From Bacteroidales bacterium (GTDB lineage Bacteria; Bacteroidota; Bacteroidia; Bacteroidales; ML635J-15), in contig JAQVPT010000049.1 in assembly GCA_028701945.1 (NCBI GenBank), positions 1-15,636 on the forward strand: a stretch of DNA of 15,636 nt. Reading direction: 5' to 3'. Made by a program: the position numbers and the translations under genes. Each line of letters starts with the position of its first letter. The stretch's first letter is position 1. Under the pieces are notes generated by a model, which saw only the letters and a program-made list of their open reading frames with translations, was not told where the DNA came from and searched no databases. Below, in pieces: positions 5,681 to 12,669 of this stretch.

Positions 5681-6700
5681 ATGAGTGGAGACGCACACAG
5701 AAGTATAGATGTTGACGTATTTAAGGAAATTTTGGAGAATGAGTTTTTCACTGGTGACAGGAATAGAAACGAAATACCGGAGCTCTTGGATCTGGTAAAG
5801 AAAACAAACACAATTGAAAAAAGAATACCTGGTATTGATCTCGATATAAAAAAGGAATTAGCAAAAATTAAATTCAAGCAATACGGTTTTAAAAACAAAG
5901 CTGATTTTGCTTATGAGTATAAACAAGATGTTTTCGAAAACGAAACGATAATATTGCTGGTTCCTCAGAAAGTTTATGAATTAGAGGATACTGTAAAGAG
6001 CTTGCCGGTTCCATATTGTGAAAAAGGGAAGAAGCTTTTGATGCTTTTGTCAGATACTTATGAGAGACTCAAAATTAAAGCAAAAAACATACTGCAGAAC
6101 ACTACAAGCGATGATCAAATAACTCATTATGCAAAGAAAAATATTCAGATAGCACTTCGGAATTGTTATGATGCAAGAATGTTACTAGTTAAAATACAGA
6201 AAACAAAAAATAGGGATGCAATCTTTCTGGTTTTCATGGCAAATGTGTTTATGATAAACGTAGTGGCATATTTAACGAAAATGTTTAATTCCTATTATTC
6301 AGATGTTAAAAACGATAAGGGCAGACAAAAGGCGGAATTATATGATGTAATGGACCTTAATGTTATCATGGAGCCAGAAGTGGAATATAAGAAAAAGAAA
6401 GCACAAGAGAAAGCAGTTGAATTTGACATGCCGCAGATTAGATTAAAAGTACAAACAAACCAGTTTCTTACATTAGTGTATGATATTCTTAATTTTAAAA
6501 CCGAGGAAATTACACAACTCCTTGAAATTGATCAAAAAGAGTTAGAAGAAATCCTCAGTAAAGTTGTTTATGATAAAAAAGGAAATCTGTTAAAAAAATC
6601 AACCATAAATACATGTTTAAAACAAAGTCGAGAAGACAAAAGAGTAAGCGGTTCGAAAAGAATTGACGTTTTGAAGTGTTTTGACCCCGAAAAGCATTAA
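5681..6700 (+). CDS. Unknown protein, candidate replication or mobilisation factor of the element
   Basis: I do not recognise this 339-residue protein with certainty. It is mainly helical and charged, and has no signal peptide; a hydrophobic stretch (DAIFLVFMANVFMINVVAYL, about residues 182-203) could be a membrane or buried helix. The C-terminal 85 residues (TNQFLTLVYDIL, then ITQLLEIDQKELEEILSKVV, KKSTINTCLKQSREDKRVSG, KRIDVLKCF) have the look of a nucleic-acid-binding helical domain and weakly recall the C-terminus of RteC-like proteins of Bacteroidota mobile elements. A -7-like TATTTTTG lies at 5627-5634 with no matching -33, and GGGATAGGAG about 5 bases before the ATG could be a Shine-Dalgarno site. 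It ends directly at a repeat array and precedes an HTH gene and a VirE-type primase gene, an order seen in Bacteroidota mobile elements. A role as the array-binding protein is inferred from position only. Confidence 0.5.
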   Translation: MSGDAHRSIDVDVFKEILENEFFTGDRNRNEIPELLDLVKKTNTIEKRIPGIDLDIKKELAKIKFKQYGFKNKADFAYEYKQDVFENETIILLVPQKVYELEDTVKSLPVPYCEKGKKLLMLLSDTYERLKIKAKNILQNTTSDDQITHYAKKNIQIALRNCYDARMLLVKIQKTKNRDAIFLVFMANVFMINVVAYLTKMFNSYYSDVKNDKGRQKAELYDVMDLNVIMEPEVEYKKKKAQEKAVEFDMPQIRLKVQTNQFLTLVYDILNFKTEEITQLLEIDQKELEEILSKVVYDKKGNLLKKSTINTCLKQSREDKRVSGSKRIDVLKCFDPEKH

Positions 6701-6722
6701 AAAAAGTCCCCAGGATTTTTAC

Positions 6723-6758
6723 AAAAGTCTCCGAAAATCTCGGGGACTTTTTGTTTTT
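6723..6758 (+). terminator. Terminator-like hairpin formed by two array copies
   Basis: AAAAGTCTCCGA (6723-6734) pairs with TCGGGGACTTTT (6740-6751), 12 bp with one G-T pair around a 5-base loop, followed by TTGTTTTTT. It lies 22 bases past the stop of the upstream gene and could end its transcript while also being part of the repeat array. Confidence 0.5.
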
Positions 6759-6828
6759 TCTCGGGGACTTTCTGATTTTTTCAGGGGACTTTTTGGTTTT
6801 TTTGAAGACTTTTTTGGAAATAAAAATA

Positions 6829-6853
6829 TAAACTATTGATTATCAATAGTTTA
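6829..6853. promoter_or_regulatory. 25-bp palindrome inside the repeat array
   Basis: Arms TAAACTATTGA (6829-6839) and TCAATAGTTTA (6843-6853) are perfect reverse complements around TTA. It is AT-rich and centred between two groups of array copies, as would suit an operator, a recombination site or a duplex-opening region. Confidence 0.55.
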
Positions 6854-7001
6854 ACTTTGGAAAAAGTCCCCGAGAATTTTCAGGGGACTTTTCGGCTAGA
6901 TAAATCTGTAAGGTATTGATTTATTGTGTTTTGCATTTTCTTTGAAAAAAGTTCGCTTTGGGGACTATTTAGACTTTTCTGATATTATACTATTGCAAAA
7001 G

Positions 7002-7021
7002 GTTTTTGTTGCAACAAAAAC
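7002..7021. promoter_or_regulatory. 20-bp perfect palindrome upstream of the HTH gene
   Basis: GTTTTTGTTGCAACAAAAAC has two perfect 10-base halves. It lies 62 bases before the HTH start codon and after the last array copy, where an autoregulatory operator would be expected. No clear TAnnTTTG promoter accompanies it. Confidence 0.5.
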
Positions 7022-7083
7022 AATTCGCCCGAAACAGTATTGGCCATACTGGGGCTATTGTTAATTTTTTAAACCTTTTTAAA

Positions 7084-7374
7084 ATGAATGTAATAACAAT
7101 TGAATCAGATGCTTTCAGACAAATTATTGATAAGCTACAAGGACTTGAGGACAAGTTCATAAAAATGAAAATGGAAGCGGACACTCCTTTGAGTGAACGT
7201 TGGCTGGACAACCAGGATGTAATGTTACTTTTAAAAATAAGTAAGAGAACTCTTCAAACTTATCGTGACGAAAGAAAGATCCCTTTCTCACAGGTTGGGA
7301 ATAAGCTGTATTACAAAGCAACGGATATTGAAAAGTTCCTCAAAAAGAATTACAATAAAATCAATAATTTTTAA
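7084..7374 (+). CDS. Small helix-turn-helix (excisionase/MerR-type) DNA-binding protein
   Basis: This 96-residue protein starts at ATG 7084. A longer frame reaches TTG 7006, but that N-terminal extension overlaps the 20-bp palindrome and lacks family likeness, whereas MNVITIESDAF is a typical start for this family. Residues 1-32 form an amphipathic helix (FRQIIDKLQGLEDKFIKMK), possibly for dimerisation. Residues 39-93 form the winged HTH: RWLDNQDVMLLLKISKRTLQ, then TYRDERKIPFSQVGNKLYYK and ATDIEKFLKKN, the HTH_17/excisionase pattern. Proteins of this kind sit just upstream of VirE-type primase genes in many Bacteroidota mobile elements and act in excision or in control of the element's genes. 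The next gene begins 11 bases after its stop, so the two are probably one operon. It is the natural candidate to bind the nearby palindromes. Confidence 0.85.
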   Translation: MNVITIESDAFRQIIDKLQGLEDKFIKMKMEADTPLSERWLDNQDVMLLLKISKRTLQTYRDERKIPFSQVGNKLYYKATDIEKFLKKNYNKINNF

Positions 7375-7385
7375 AAGCTCCTGAC

Positions 7386-9413
7386 ATGAAAGAAATAAGC
7401 ATTTACGAACACTTTAATAAAGTGATAGACAATAAGTCATTAGATGAAATATTGGACCAGGTACGAAAAGGGAAATACAAAGTCCAGGTCGAAAAGCTCA
7501 GAGCTTTACTAAACAACGGACTTGAAAAAGAATACACTACAAGTAAAAAATCTTTACCTGCCTTTACTCCTTCCGGCAAGTTCAATGGTGGTAGGAAATT
7601 GGAGTTTCTTCAGGAATACTCAAGAATATTAATACTCGATATTGATAAAATTGAAGACTTAAAAAGCATTAAAGCAAAAGCAAAGAAATGTATTTATACA
7701 CTTGCATGTTTTGAAAGTCCAAGTGGCAAAGGCATAAAAATACTTGTGCGAACCGACAACAGTGTAACGAAACATCGTGAAGCTTTTCTACGAGCACAAT
7801 CATATTACGAAAAAGTATTGGGTGTCCAAATAGATCCATCAGGCAAAGATGTTACTAGATTGTGTTTTGTCTCTTACGATCCTGATTTGTATTTCAATAA
7901 GTTATCGGAGATATTCAAGATTGATCCTGAGAAAAACATGAAAAGTGATATTGTTAAACTAATTGAGCAATTGGATGGCAGAAGACTGGATATTTCCAGC
8001 AATTATGATGACTGGATTAAAATCGGTTTTGCCCTGGAGTCTGAGTTTGGAGAATCTGGAAGAAATTATTTCCATGAAATAAGCAAATACAATAGCGATT
8101 ACAATCCGGAAACTTGTAACGAAAAATACAATAAGTGCCTAAAAAACAACAGCAGCGGAATAACAATCAAAACTCTTTACCATATTGCAAAGCAGCACGG
8201 TGTTGTAATTCGTTCATTAAATCAAAATACAAATGCAGATGTCCCAAAATCAGATGACACGAGTGCACCAAAGGAAAAAGTAACTTCAAATAAATTTATA
8301 ATAACAGAGAAGTATCTAAGCAAGTATTTTGATTTGAGGTATAATGTTGTTAGTAATAAATTTGAGTACAAGAAAAAGGATGATGAAGAATGGTGCGAAA
8401 TGAATGAAAACAATATGTTCATTAAATTACAAAAAGACAATATAAATATAAGCCTCAATCATTTGATAGCATTGCTAAAATCTGACTTTGTGCAGAAATA
8501 CCATGTTTTTAGAGAGTATTTCGAAAGCCTACCAGAATGGGACGGAATCACAGATTACATTCTTAAATTGTCCTCATTTTTGATTACACATGATAGAGAA
8601 AGACTTGATAAACATTTTAAGAAATGGATGGTCAGAGCTGTTAAGACTGCAATAGACGATCAGTATTTTAACAAGCAAGCGTTTGTTTTAGTAAGCATGA
8701 AACAGAACAGTGGAAAATCCACCTTTTGCCGTTTTCTTTGCCCTCCAATTTTGGGCGATTATATTGCTGAAAGTATTGCCACAGACAAAGATAGTTTGAT
8801 TGCAATTACAGAAAACTTTCTAATAAACTTAGATGAGCTCTCACAAGCTGACAAGTCAGAAATAAATACTTTTAAATCATTGTTCTCCAAGGATAAAGTA
8901 AAAGCCAGGCTGACATATGACAAAAGACCTACAGTTCATTCACGTAGAGCAAGTTTTTTAGGTTCCACCGACAGATGGGAATTTCTAACAGATGAAAACG
9001 GTTCTGTTAGATGGCTTTGTTTTGAAGTTGAAAGTATTGACTGGAATTATTCCTCAGAAGTTGACATCAATAAAGTTTGGTCCCAAGCCTACCATTTACT
9101 TAATCGAGTAAAGTTTGATTTCGAGCTAACAGCTGAAGAAATAAAAGAAAATGATTGGGTTAACAAAAGGTTCCAGGTATCTAGTCCAGAACGTGATTTA
9201 TTGATGAAATTCTTTAAGCCTGCAGATGAACATAATGGTGTATTTAGGACAGCAACAGATCTTTTAGAGTATGTTTCTTTGAGAAGCTCAATAAATCTTA
9301 ATCCGATGAAAATTGGAAAAGAACTGAGGTTTTTAGGGTTTGAAAGGATATCAAAACGAGCTGATGATAATATGCCAGTGTATGGGTATTTTGTCGATGT
9401 ATTGGTAGAATAG
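7386..9413 (+). CDS. Mobile-element primase-helicase-like protein (VirE_N, PriCT-2, VirE ATPase)
   Basis: This 675-residue protein has three recognisable parts. Residues about 40-190 match the BT4734/VirE_N domain, with a primase-like pattern: ILILDIDK (about 78-85, a D-x-D) and SPSGKGIKILV (about 113-123), as in archaeo-eukaryotic-type primases. Residues about 195-275 match PriCT-2 (GRRLDISSNYDDWIKIGFAL, then CNEKYNKCLKNNSSGITIKT). Residues about 375-610 are the VirE/SF3-like ATPase: Walker A QNSGKST (about 439-446), Walker B FLINLDEL (about 478-485) and RRASFLGSTDRWEFL (about 519-533). The tail (from about 625) is probably a DNA-binding wing. Such proteins are thought to prime and open DNA for replication of plasmid-like or integrative elements, phages and satellites. 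It follows the HTH gene by 11 bases and ends at a strong terminator. The linker at about 277-300 is polar and variable. All key ATPase residues appear intact. Confidence 0.85.
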   Translation: MKEISIYEHFNKVIDNKSLDEILDQVRKGKYKVQVEKLRALLNNGLEKEYTTSKKSLPAFTPSGKFNGGRKLEFLQEYSRILILDIDKIEDLKSIKAKAKKCIYTLACFESPSGKGIKILVRTDNSVTKHREAFLRAQSYYEKVLGVQIDPSGKDVTRLCFVSYDPDLYFNKLSEIFKIDPEKNMKSDIVKLIEQLDGRRLDISSNYDDWIKIGFALESEFGESGRNYFHEISKYNSDYNPETCNEKYNKCLKNNSSGITIKTLYHIAKQHGVVIRSLNQNTNADVPKSDDTSAPKEKVTSNKFIITEKYLSKYFDLRYNVVSNKFEYKKKDDEEWCEMNENNMFIKLQKDNINISLNHLIALLKSDFVQKYHVFREYFESLPEWDGITDYILKLSSFLITHDRERLDKHFKKWMVRAVKTAIDDQYFNKQAFVLVSMKQNSGKSTFCRFLCPPILGDYIAESIATDKDSLIAITENFLINLDELSQADKSEINTFKSLFSKDKVKARLTYDKRPTVHSRRASFLGSTDRWEFLTDENGSVRWLCFEVESIDWNYSSEVDINKVWSQAYHLLNRVKFDFELTAEEIKENDWVNKRFQVSSPERDLLMKFFKPADEHNGVFRTATDLLEYVSLRSSINLNPMKIGKELRFLGFERISKRADDNMPVYGYFVDVLVE

Positions 9414-9434
9414 TGAAAAATATGCTAATTATTT

Positions 9435-9472
9435 AAAGCCTACTGTAAATAATATTTGGAGTAGGCTTTTTT
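9435..9472 (+). terminator. Bidirectional terminator between convergent genes
   Basis: AAAGCCTACT (9435-9444) and AGTAGGCTTT (9460-9469) form a perfect 10-bp stem around a 15-base loop, followed by six Ts (9467-9472). On the minus strand the stem is followed by TTTAAAT, so it can also serve the gene ending at 9496. Confidence 0.85.
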
Positions 9473-9495
9473 ATAATTTTAATAACGGCATATAG

Positions 9496-10143
9496 TTATA
9501 TTGGATCAAATTTTGTGTATAGCCAAAAGTCGTCAATATTTTTCAATTTGTCTAATTGAACTGCAAGGTCTGCCAATTCAAAATATGATATTTTTTCTTT
9601 CATTTCATTTTCAATTTTGGGATTACTTATTTCCCATTTCAACCTTTTATGTATTAATAAATTAAGCCTTTGTTTGGCAATGTTATAATCAACTCCCACA
9701 ACTCTATCCACAATTTTTTGTTTTTTATTGTATTCCGTTAATGCAAAAATTATAAAGATTTCCTCTTGTAATTTCCGCTTAGTAATCACGTTTTCTTTTG
9801 GTATAATTACAAAATGGCTCATCCAACAATCACCAAATTCGTTTCCTAAACATCTATCGGTATTATCTATTACATTCATAGTATCACCAGCTGGACCACA
9901 ACAGCCAGAGGCACTTTTGTAATTAACGTTTATTAAATCCTTTTTATTTACAATAAACATATTCTTAGGCACAACATTCCATTCTAGATCAAAATTATCA
10001 CAATCAACAATTGAACCCACGGGTATATAATCTATACTGTCACAATTACAGAATAATCTTTTATCATTAATTTCGATTAACCAATCTGTAATCGGATTAT
10101 TCCCTTTGTCGAATAACTGTATTGCTACTCCCATAATTTTCAT
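9496..10143 (-). CDS. Cysteine-rich protein of unknown function
   Basis: This 215-residue protein starts at ATG 10143; a second ATG three codons later (10134) is equally possible. I cannot name the family with confidence. The N-terminal half is strand-rich (MGVAIQLFDKGNNPITDWLIEI; then CNCDSIDYIPVGSIV) and carries the Cys cluster GCCGPAGDTMNVIDNTDRCL and then FGDCWMSHFVIIPKENV. The 'GCCG...DCW' pattern recalls a group of uncharacterised bacterial proteins, and the paired Cys residues could bind a metal or form a structural site. The C-terminal third is helical and charged (YFELADLAVQLDKLKNIDDF). No signal peptide or membrane segment is seen. It is the only convincing minus-strand gene in the accessory part and converges on the VirE gene, with a shared terminator. 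A cargo or immunity role is a guess. Confidence 0.6.
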   Translation of the reverse strand: MKIMGVAIQLFDKGNNPITDWLIEINDKRLFCNCDSIDYIPVGSIVDCDNFDLEWNVVPKNMFIVNKKDLINVNYKSASGCCGPAGDTMNVIDNTDRCLGNEFGDCWMSHFVIIPKENVITKRKLQEEIFIIFALTEYNKKQKIVDRVVGVDYNIAKQRLNLLIHKRLKWEISNPKIENEMKEKISYFELADLAVQLDKLKNIDDFWLYTKFDPI

Positions 10144-10600
10144 ATTAGCTAATAACTATTTCACTCCATAATCCATAGTAAACATATCTACACAAAAAAA
10201 CATTAAGATTTCTTGAATGTAAAATTATAAAAAAAATACCAAAAAATACCAAATCTGCTTACTACATTACTACAAACCTCTAAGAGTATTGATAATAAAG
10301 GATTATAGTGTAGTAAGCTATTTTATTTTATCTACTACAAGTTACAACAAAAAATAAAAAACTACTAAAGTAGTAAGCATAGTAAGAGAAAATATCTACT
10401 TACGACAGACTTATTAGACTGATTATCAGAGCATTAAACTGTGTGTAGTGAGGTAGTAGGCGGATTTTGAAAAAAAAGTTTTTTTTACAACAAAATTAGT
10501 CGTTTACTATTTTAAGAAATAGGGTCCTTTGCATAGTTTATTTTCCACAAAACAATTTATTTGTTTACGGTTTTATTAAAATATATACGAGATAAATTAT
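10144..10600. repeat. Gene-free spacer with TAGTAAGC / GCTTACTA repeats
   Basis: No gene is seen. An exact 10-base tandem repeat AAAAAATACC fills 10231-10250. TGCTTACTAC at 10256-10265 is matched on the other strand by GTAGTAAGC at 10310-10318 and GTAGTAAGCA at 10370-10379. ACTACT and AGTAGT around AA form a palindrome at 10361-10374. More TACTAC/GTAGTA pieces occur at 10266-10273, 10331-10339 and 10444-10459. This could be a second protein-binding or origin-like region of the mobile element, or simple low-complexity decay. Confidence 0.45.
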
Positions 10601-10603
10601 TTA

Positions 10604-10634
10604 TTTGTAGATGCATTAAAATATTATAAATTTG
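10604..10634 (+). promoter_or_regulatory. Bacteroidota-type promoter for the DUF262 gene
   Basis: TTTG (10604-10607) is followed after 19 bases by TAAATTTG (10627-10634). Transcription would begin near 10641, giving a leader of about 30 nt before ATG 10671. Confidence 0.65.
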
Positions 10635-10670
10635 AAGTAAATATTGAAAAGTAAATAAACATTGTAAGTT

Positions 10671-12485
10671 ATGGCATTAAAATCAATTAAAGCAACTGAC
10701 AGGGAATTAGCAGAATGGTTTACTAAGATTAAATCAGGTGAAATGAAATTACCTAGATTTCAGAGGTATGAGGCATGGGATAGAAAAAGAATCTCAAGTT
10801 TATTATCAGTAGCAGTTAATAATTTACCATTGGGTATTACATTAATATTAAATGTTGGCGAAGAAATAAAATTTATTGATAGATATTTAGAAACAGCACC
10901 TAATACCAATGGAAGAGTAACAGAACATTTATTAGATGGGCAACAACGTCTGACTGCTTTTTGGAGAATGATGCATAATAATTACGAATGGGAAACTTAT
11001 TTCGTTTATGTTCCGGAATTTGATAAAGTTGATGACTCCTTACATTTTGATGAAATTACGGGGTATTGTCAAACTAGATGGCCTAATAAAGATAGAAAGT
11101 TTCCATTATGGGCAGACAAACCTAATGAATGCTTTATTAGAGGATTAGTTCCAAGCAATCTTTTAAAACCTGGAGATATTCAAGTTGAAATTGATACATG
11201 GATAGATTCTGCACTTCAATCTGATAAAATTGATGAAAACGATGACGGATATCCAAAAATACTTAGAGAATATTTTGCAAAAAAAGAAATACTAAAAGCG
11301 AAAATTGTCGAGCTACGAGAGATTATTGCACATTATAACTTGCCATTTCTTGCATTACCAGAAATAACTCCAAAAGAAACAGCATTGAACGTATTTATAA
11401 ATATGAATACTAACAGTAAACCTTTGTCATTATATGATATAATTGTAGCAGAGGTCGAAGGAAGAAAAGGAGAATCATTGCACGATTTAGAGAATGATCT
11501 AGATGTAACCCATCCAAAAATAAAACACTATTTTGATTTATCAGATCTAATTTTAATGACATCAGCTTTGTTGCAAGATAAAATTCCAAATCAAAGAGGC
11601 ATGTTAGATATGAATAAATCAACAATGATAGAAAATTGGGATAATTTGGTTTATGGTTTGAAGGAAATGGCAATATTTCTTGAATCACAAGGGATATACG
11701 ACAAGCAGAGACTCCCAACAAATGCCGTATTAGCGGTAATTGCATCTTTATACACATTGATACCAGATTCTGGGGATAAAAGAGGTGCTTTAGAGCTAAT
11801 TTTAAAAAAATACATGTGGAGAGCATTCTTTACTGAAAGATATGAAAATTCAACTGCTTCTAGAGCATTTGGAGATCATAAAATATTGAAGAATATTTTT
11901 AATGGAAGCAAAAAAGAAAATGGGACAGACTACAAATTAGAAGATGTGCCAATTTTCTCTAATGATTATAAAATAGTTGAAAAAGAAGAATTAAGAGTAG
12001 TAAAATGGCCAAAAGGTGAAAATGTCTTAGGTCGTGCGATTTTAGCAATTTCAAATTATTTAGGCGCTTATGATTTTGCAGATGGTCAAAAAGTTTCTAG
12101 AGAACATCTGCAAAGAAGAGAGTATCATCATGTTTTCCCTGATGCTTTATTGAAAGAGGCGGAAATTGATAGTTTTTTGGCTCTAAATTGTGCACTAATA
12201 ACAAATACAACAAATAGAACTATTGGCAGAAAAGATCCTTTAACTTATTTAGAAGAAAGATATAATTGGACAAGTAAAGACGTAGTCAATCATAGACTTA
12301 AAAGTCATGTCATTCCAATTGATGAATTAGCTAATGGTGGATATGAAGCATTAACAGAAGAAGAAAAGAATGCAAAAATTAAAATTGATTTTGAAAAATT
12401 TATTGATAAAAGAGCCTCATTAGTTCACAAAGCAATAATTATTCTTTGTGAAGGAAAGCAGCTTGAATTAAACCATATATATTAA
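10671..12485 (+). CDS. DUF262-DUF1524 (GmrSD-like) restriction-type nuclease
   Basis: This 604-residue protein has the DUF262 domain at about residues 1-330: MKLPRFQRYEAWDRKRISSL near residue 25-45 and LLDGQQRLTAFWRMM with DGQQR at about 88-92, the ParB/Srx-like nucleotide-binding motif of the family. The C-terminal part (about 440-590) is DUF1524, an HNH-type nuclease: YHHVFPDALL with H486-H487 and P490, then NCALITNTTNRTIGRKDPLT. GmrSD-family proteins are modification-dependent (type IV) restriction enzymes in which NTP use by DUF262 is coupled to cutting by the HNH domain. Related two-domain proteins act with phosphorothioate or BREX defence. The fused single-chain form with intact motifs suggests a working enzyme. 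The gene has its own promoter and an 11-bp hairpin after its stop, so it is a separate unit from the type I operon downstream. Substrate is unknown. Confidence 0.85.
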   Translation: MALKSIKATDRELAEWFTKIKSGEMKLPRFQRYEAWDRKRISSLLSVAVNNLPLGITLILNVGEEIKFIDRYLETAPNTNGRVTEHLLDGQQRLTAFWRMMHNNYEWETYFVYVPEFDKVDDSLHFDEITGYCQTRWPNKDRKFPLWADKPNECFIRGLVPSNLLKPGDIQVEIDTWIDSALQSDKIDENDDGYPKILREYFAKKEILKAKIVELREIIAHYNLPFLALPEITPKETALNVFINMNTNSKPLSLYDIIVAEVEGRKGESLHDLENDLDVTHPKIKHYFDLSDLILMTSALLQDKIPNQRGMLDMNKSTMIENWDNLVYGLKEMAIFLESQGIYDKQRLPTNAVLAVIASLYTLIPDSGDKRGALELILKKYMWRAFFTERYENSTASRAFGDHKILKNIFNGSKKENGTDYKLEDVPIFSNDYKIVEKEELRVVKWPKGENVLGRAILAISNYLGAYDFADGQKVSREHLQRREYHHVFPDALLKEAEIDSFLALNCALITNTTNRTIGRKDPLTYLEERYNWTSKDVVNHRLKSHVIPIDELANGGYEALTEEEKNAKIKIDFEKFIDKRASLVHKAIIILCEGKQLELNHIY

Positions 12486-12535
12486 TATACTCATTTATCG
12501 GTGTAACACTTCTCTTAAATGATGTATATTTTGGA

Positions 12536-12566
12536 TTTAAAATAGAATTTTCAACTCTATTTTAAA
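12536..12566. terminator. 11-bp perfect hairpin after the DUF262 gene
   Basis: TTTAAAATAGA (12536-12546) and TCTATTTTAAA (12556-12566) form a perfect stem around a 9-base loop. There is no long T run on the plus strand, but the arms themselves are A/T-rich. It separates two transcription units. Confidence 0.5.
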
Positions 12567-12615
12567 AAATAAATTTAAGTCTGCACACATTTTGTAGAAC
12601 ACATACTAAAATAAA

Positions 12616-12647
12616 TTTGCATGCTACAAAAATATGAATTATCTTTG
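12616..12647 (+). promoter_or_regulatory. Bacteroidota-type promoter for the type I restriction operon
   Basis: TTTG (12616-12619) is followed after 20 bases by TATCTTTG (12640-12647). Transcription would begin near 12654, after the ATG at 12634 and before the ATG at 12670, so it selects the latter as start. Confidence 0.7.
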
Positions 12648-12669
12648 TAGCTGTTATACTAAATATAAA

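Larger units (their letters stand above)
6701..6966. repeat. Iteron-like array of GGGGACTTTT repeats in both orientations
   Basis: At least nine copies of a core related to CGGGGACTTTTT are present. Minus-oriented copies are at 6701-6713, 6723-6734 and 6861-6874. Plus-oriented copies are at 6739-6753, 6760-6774, 6781-6796, 6804-6817 (degenerate, GAAGACTTTTTTGG), 6881-6894 and 6957-6966. Core positions step by 21, 21 and 20 bases in the plus run (6742, 6763, 6784, 6804) and by 21 in the first minus pair, about two helical turns, as in plasmid iterons. A palindrome at 6829-6853 splits the array. The spacer 6701-7083 holds no gene. Confidence 0.75.

Noticed and set aside
6701..6966. CRISPR array
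   Set aside because: Copies are short, diverged, in both orientations and only about 21 bases apart, with no unique spacers and no cas genes.
7006..7083. N-terminal extension of the HTH protein from TTG 7006
   Set aside because: It overlaps the perfect palindrome, uses a weaker start and adds residues unlike the family; ATG 7084 gives the typical N-terminus.
11410..11826. Minus-strand frame of 138 codons inside the DUF262 gene
   Set aside because: It is a shadow of a strongly supported plus-strand gene; composition and content fit no protein family.
12634..12669. Longer start of the half-size HsdS
   Set aside because: The start codon lies between the two boxes of a well-formed promoter.
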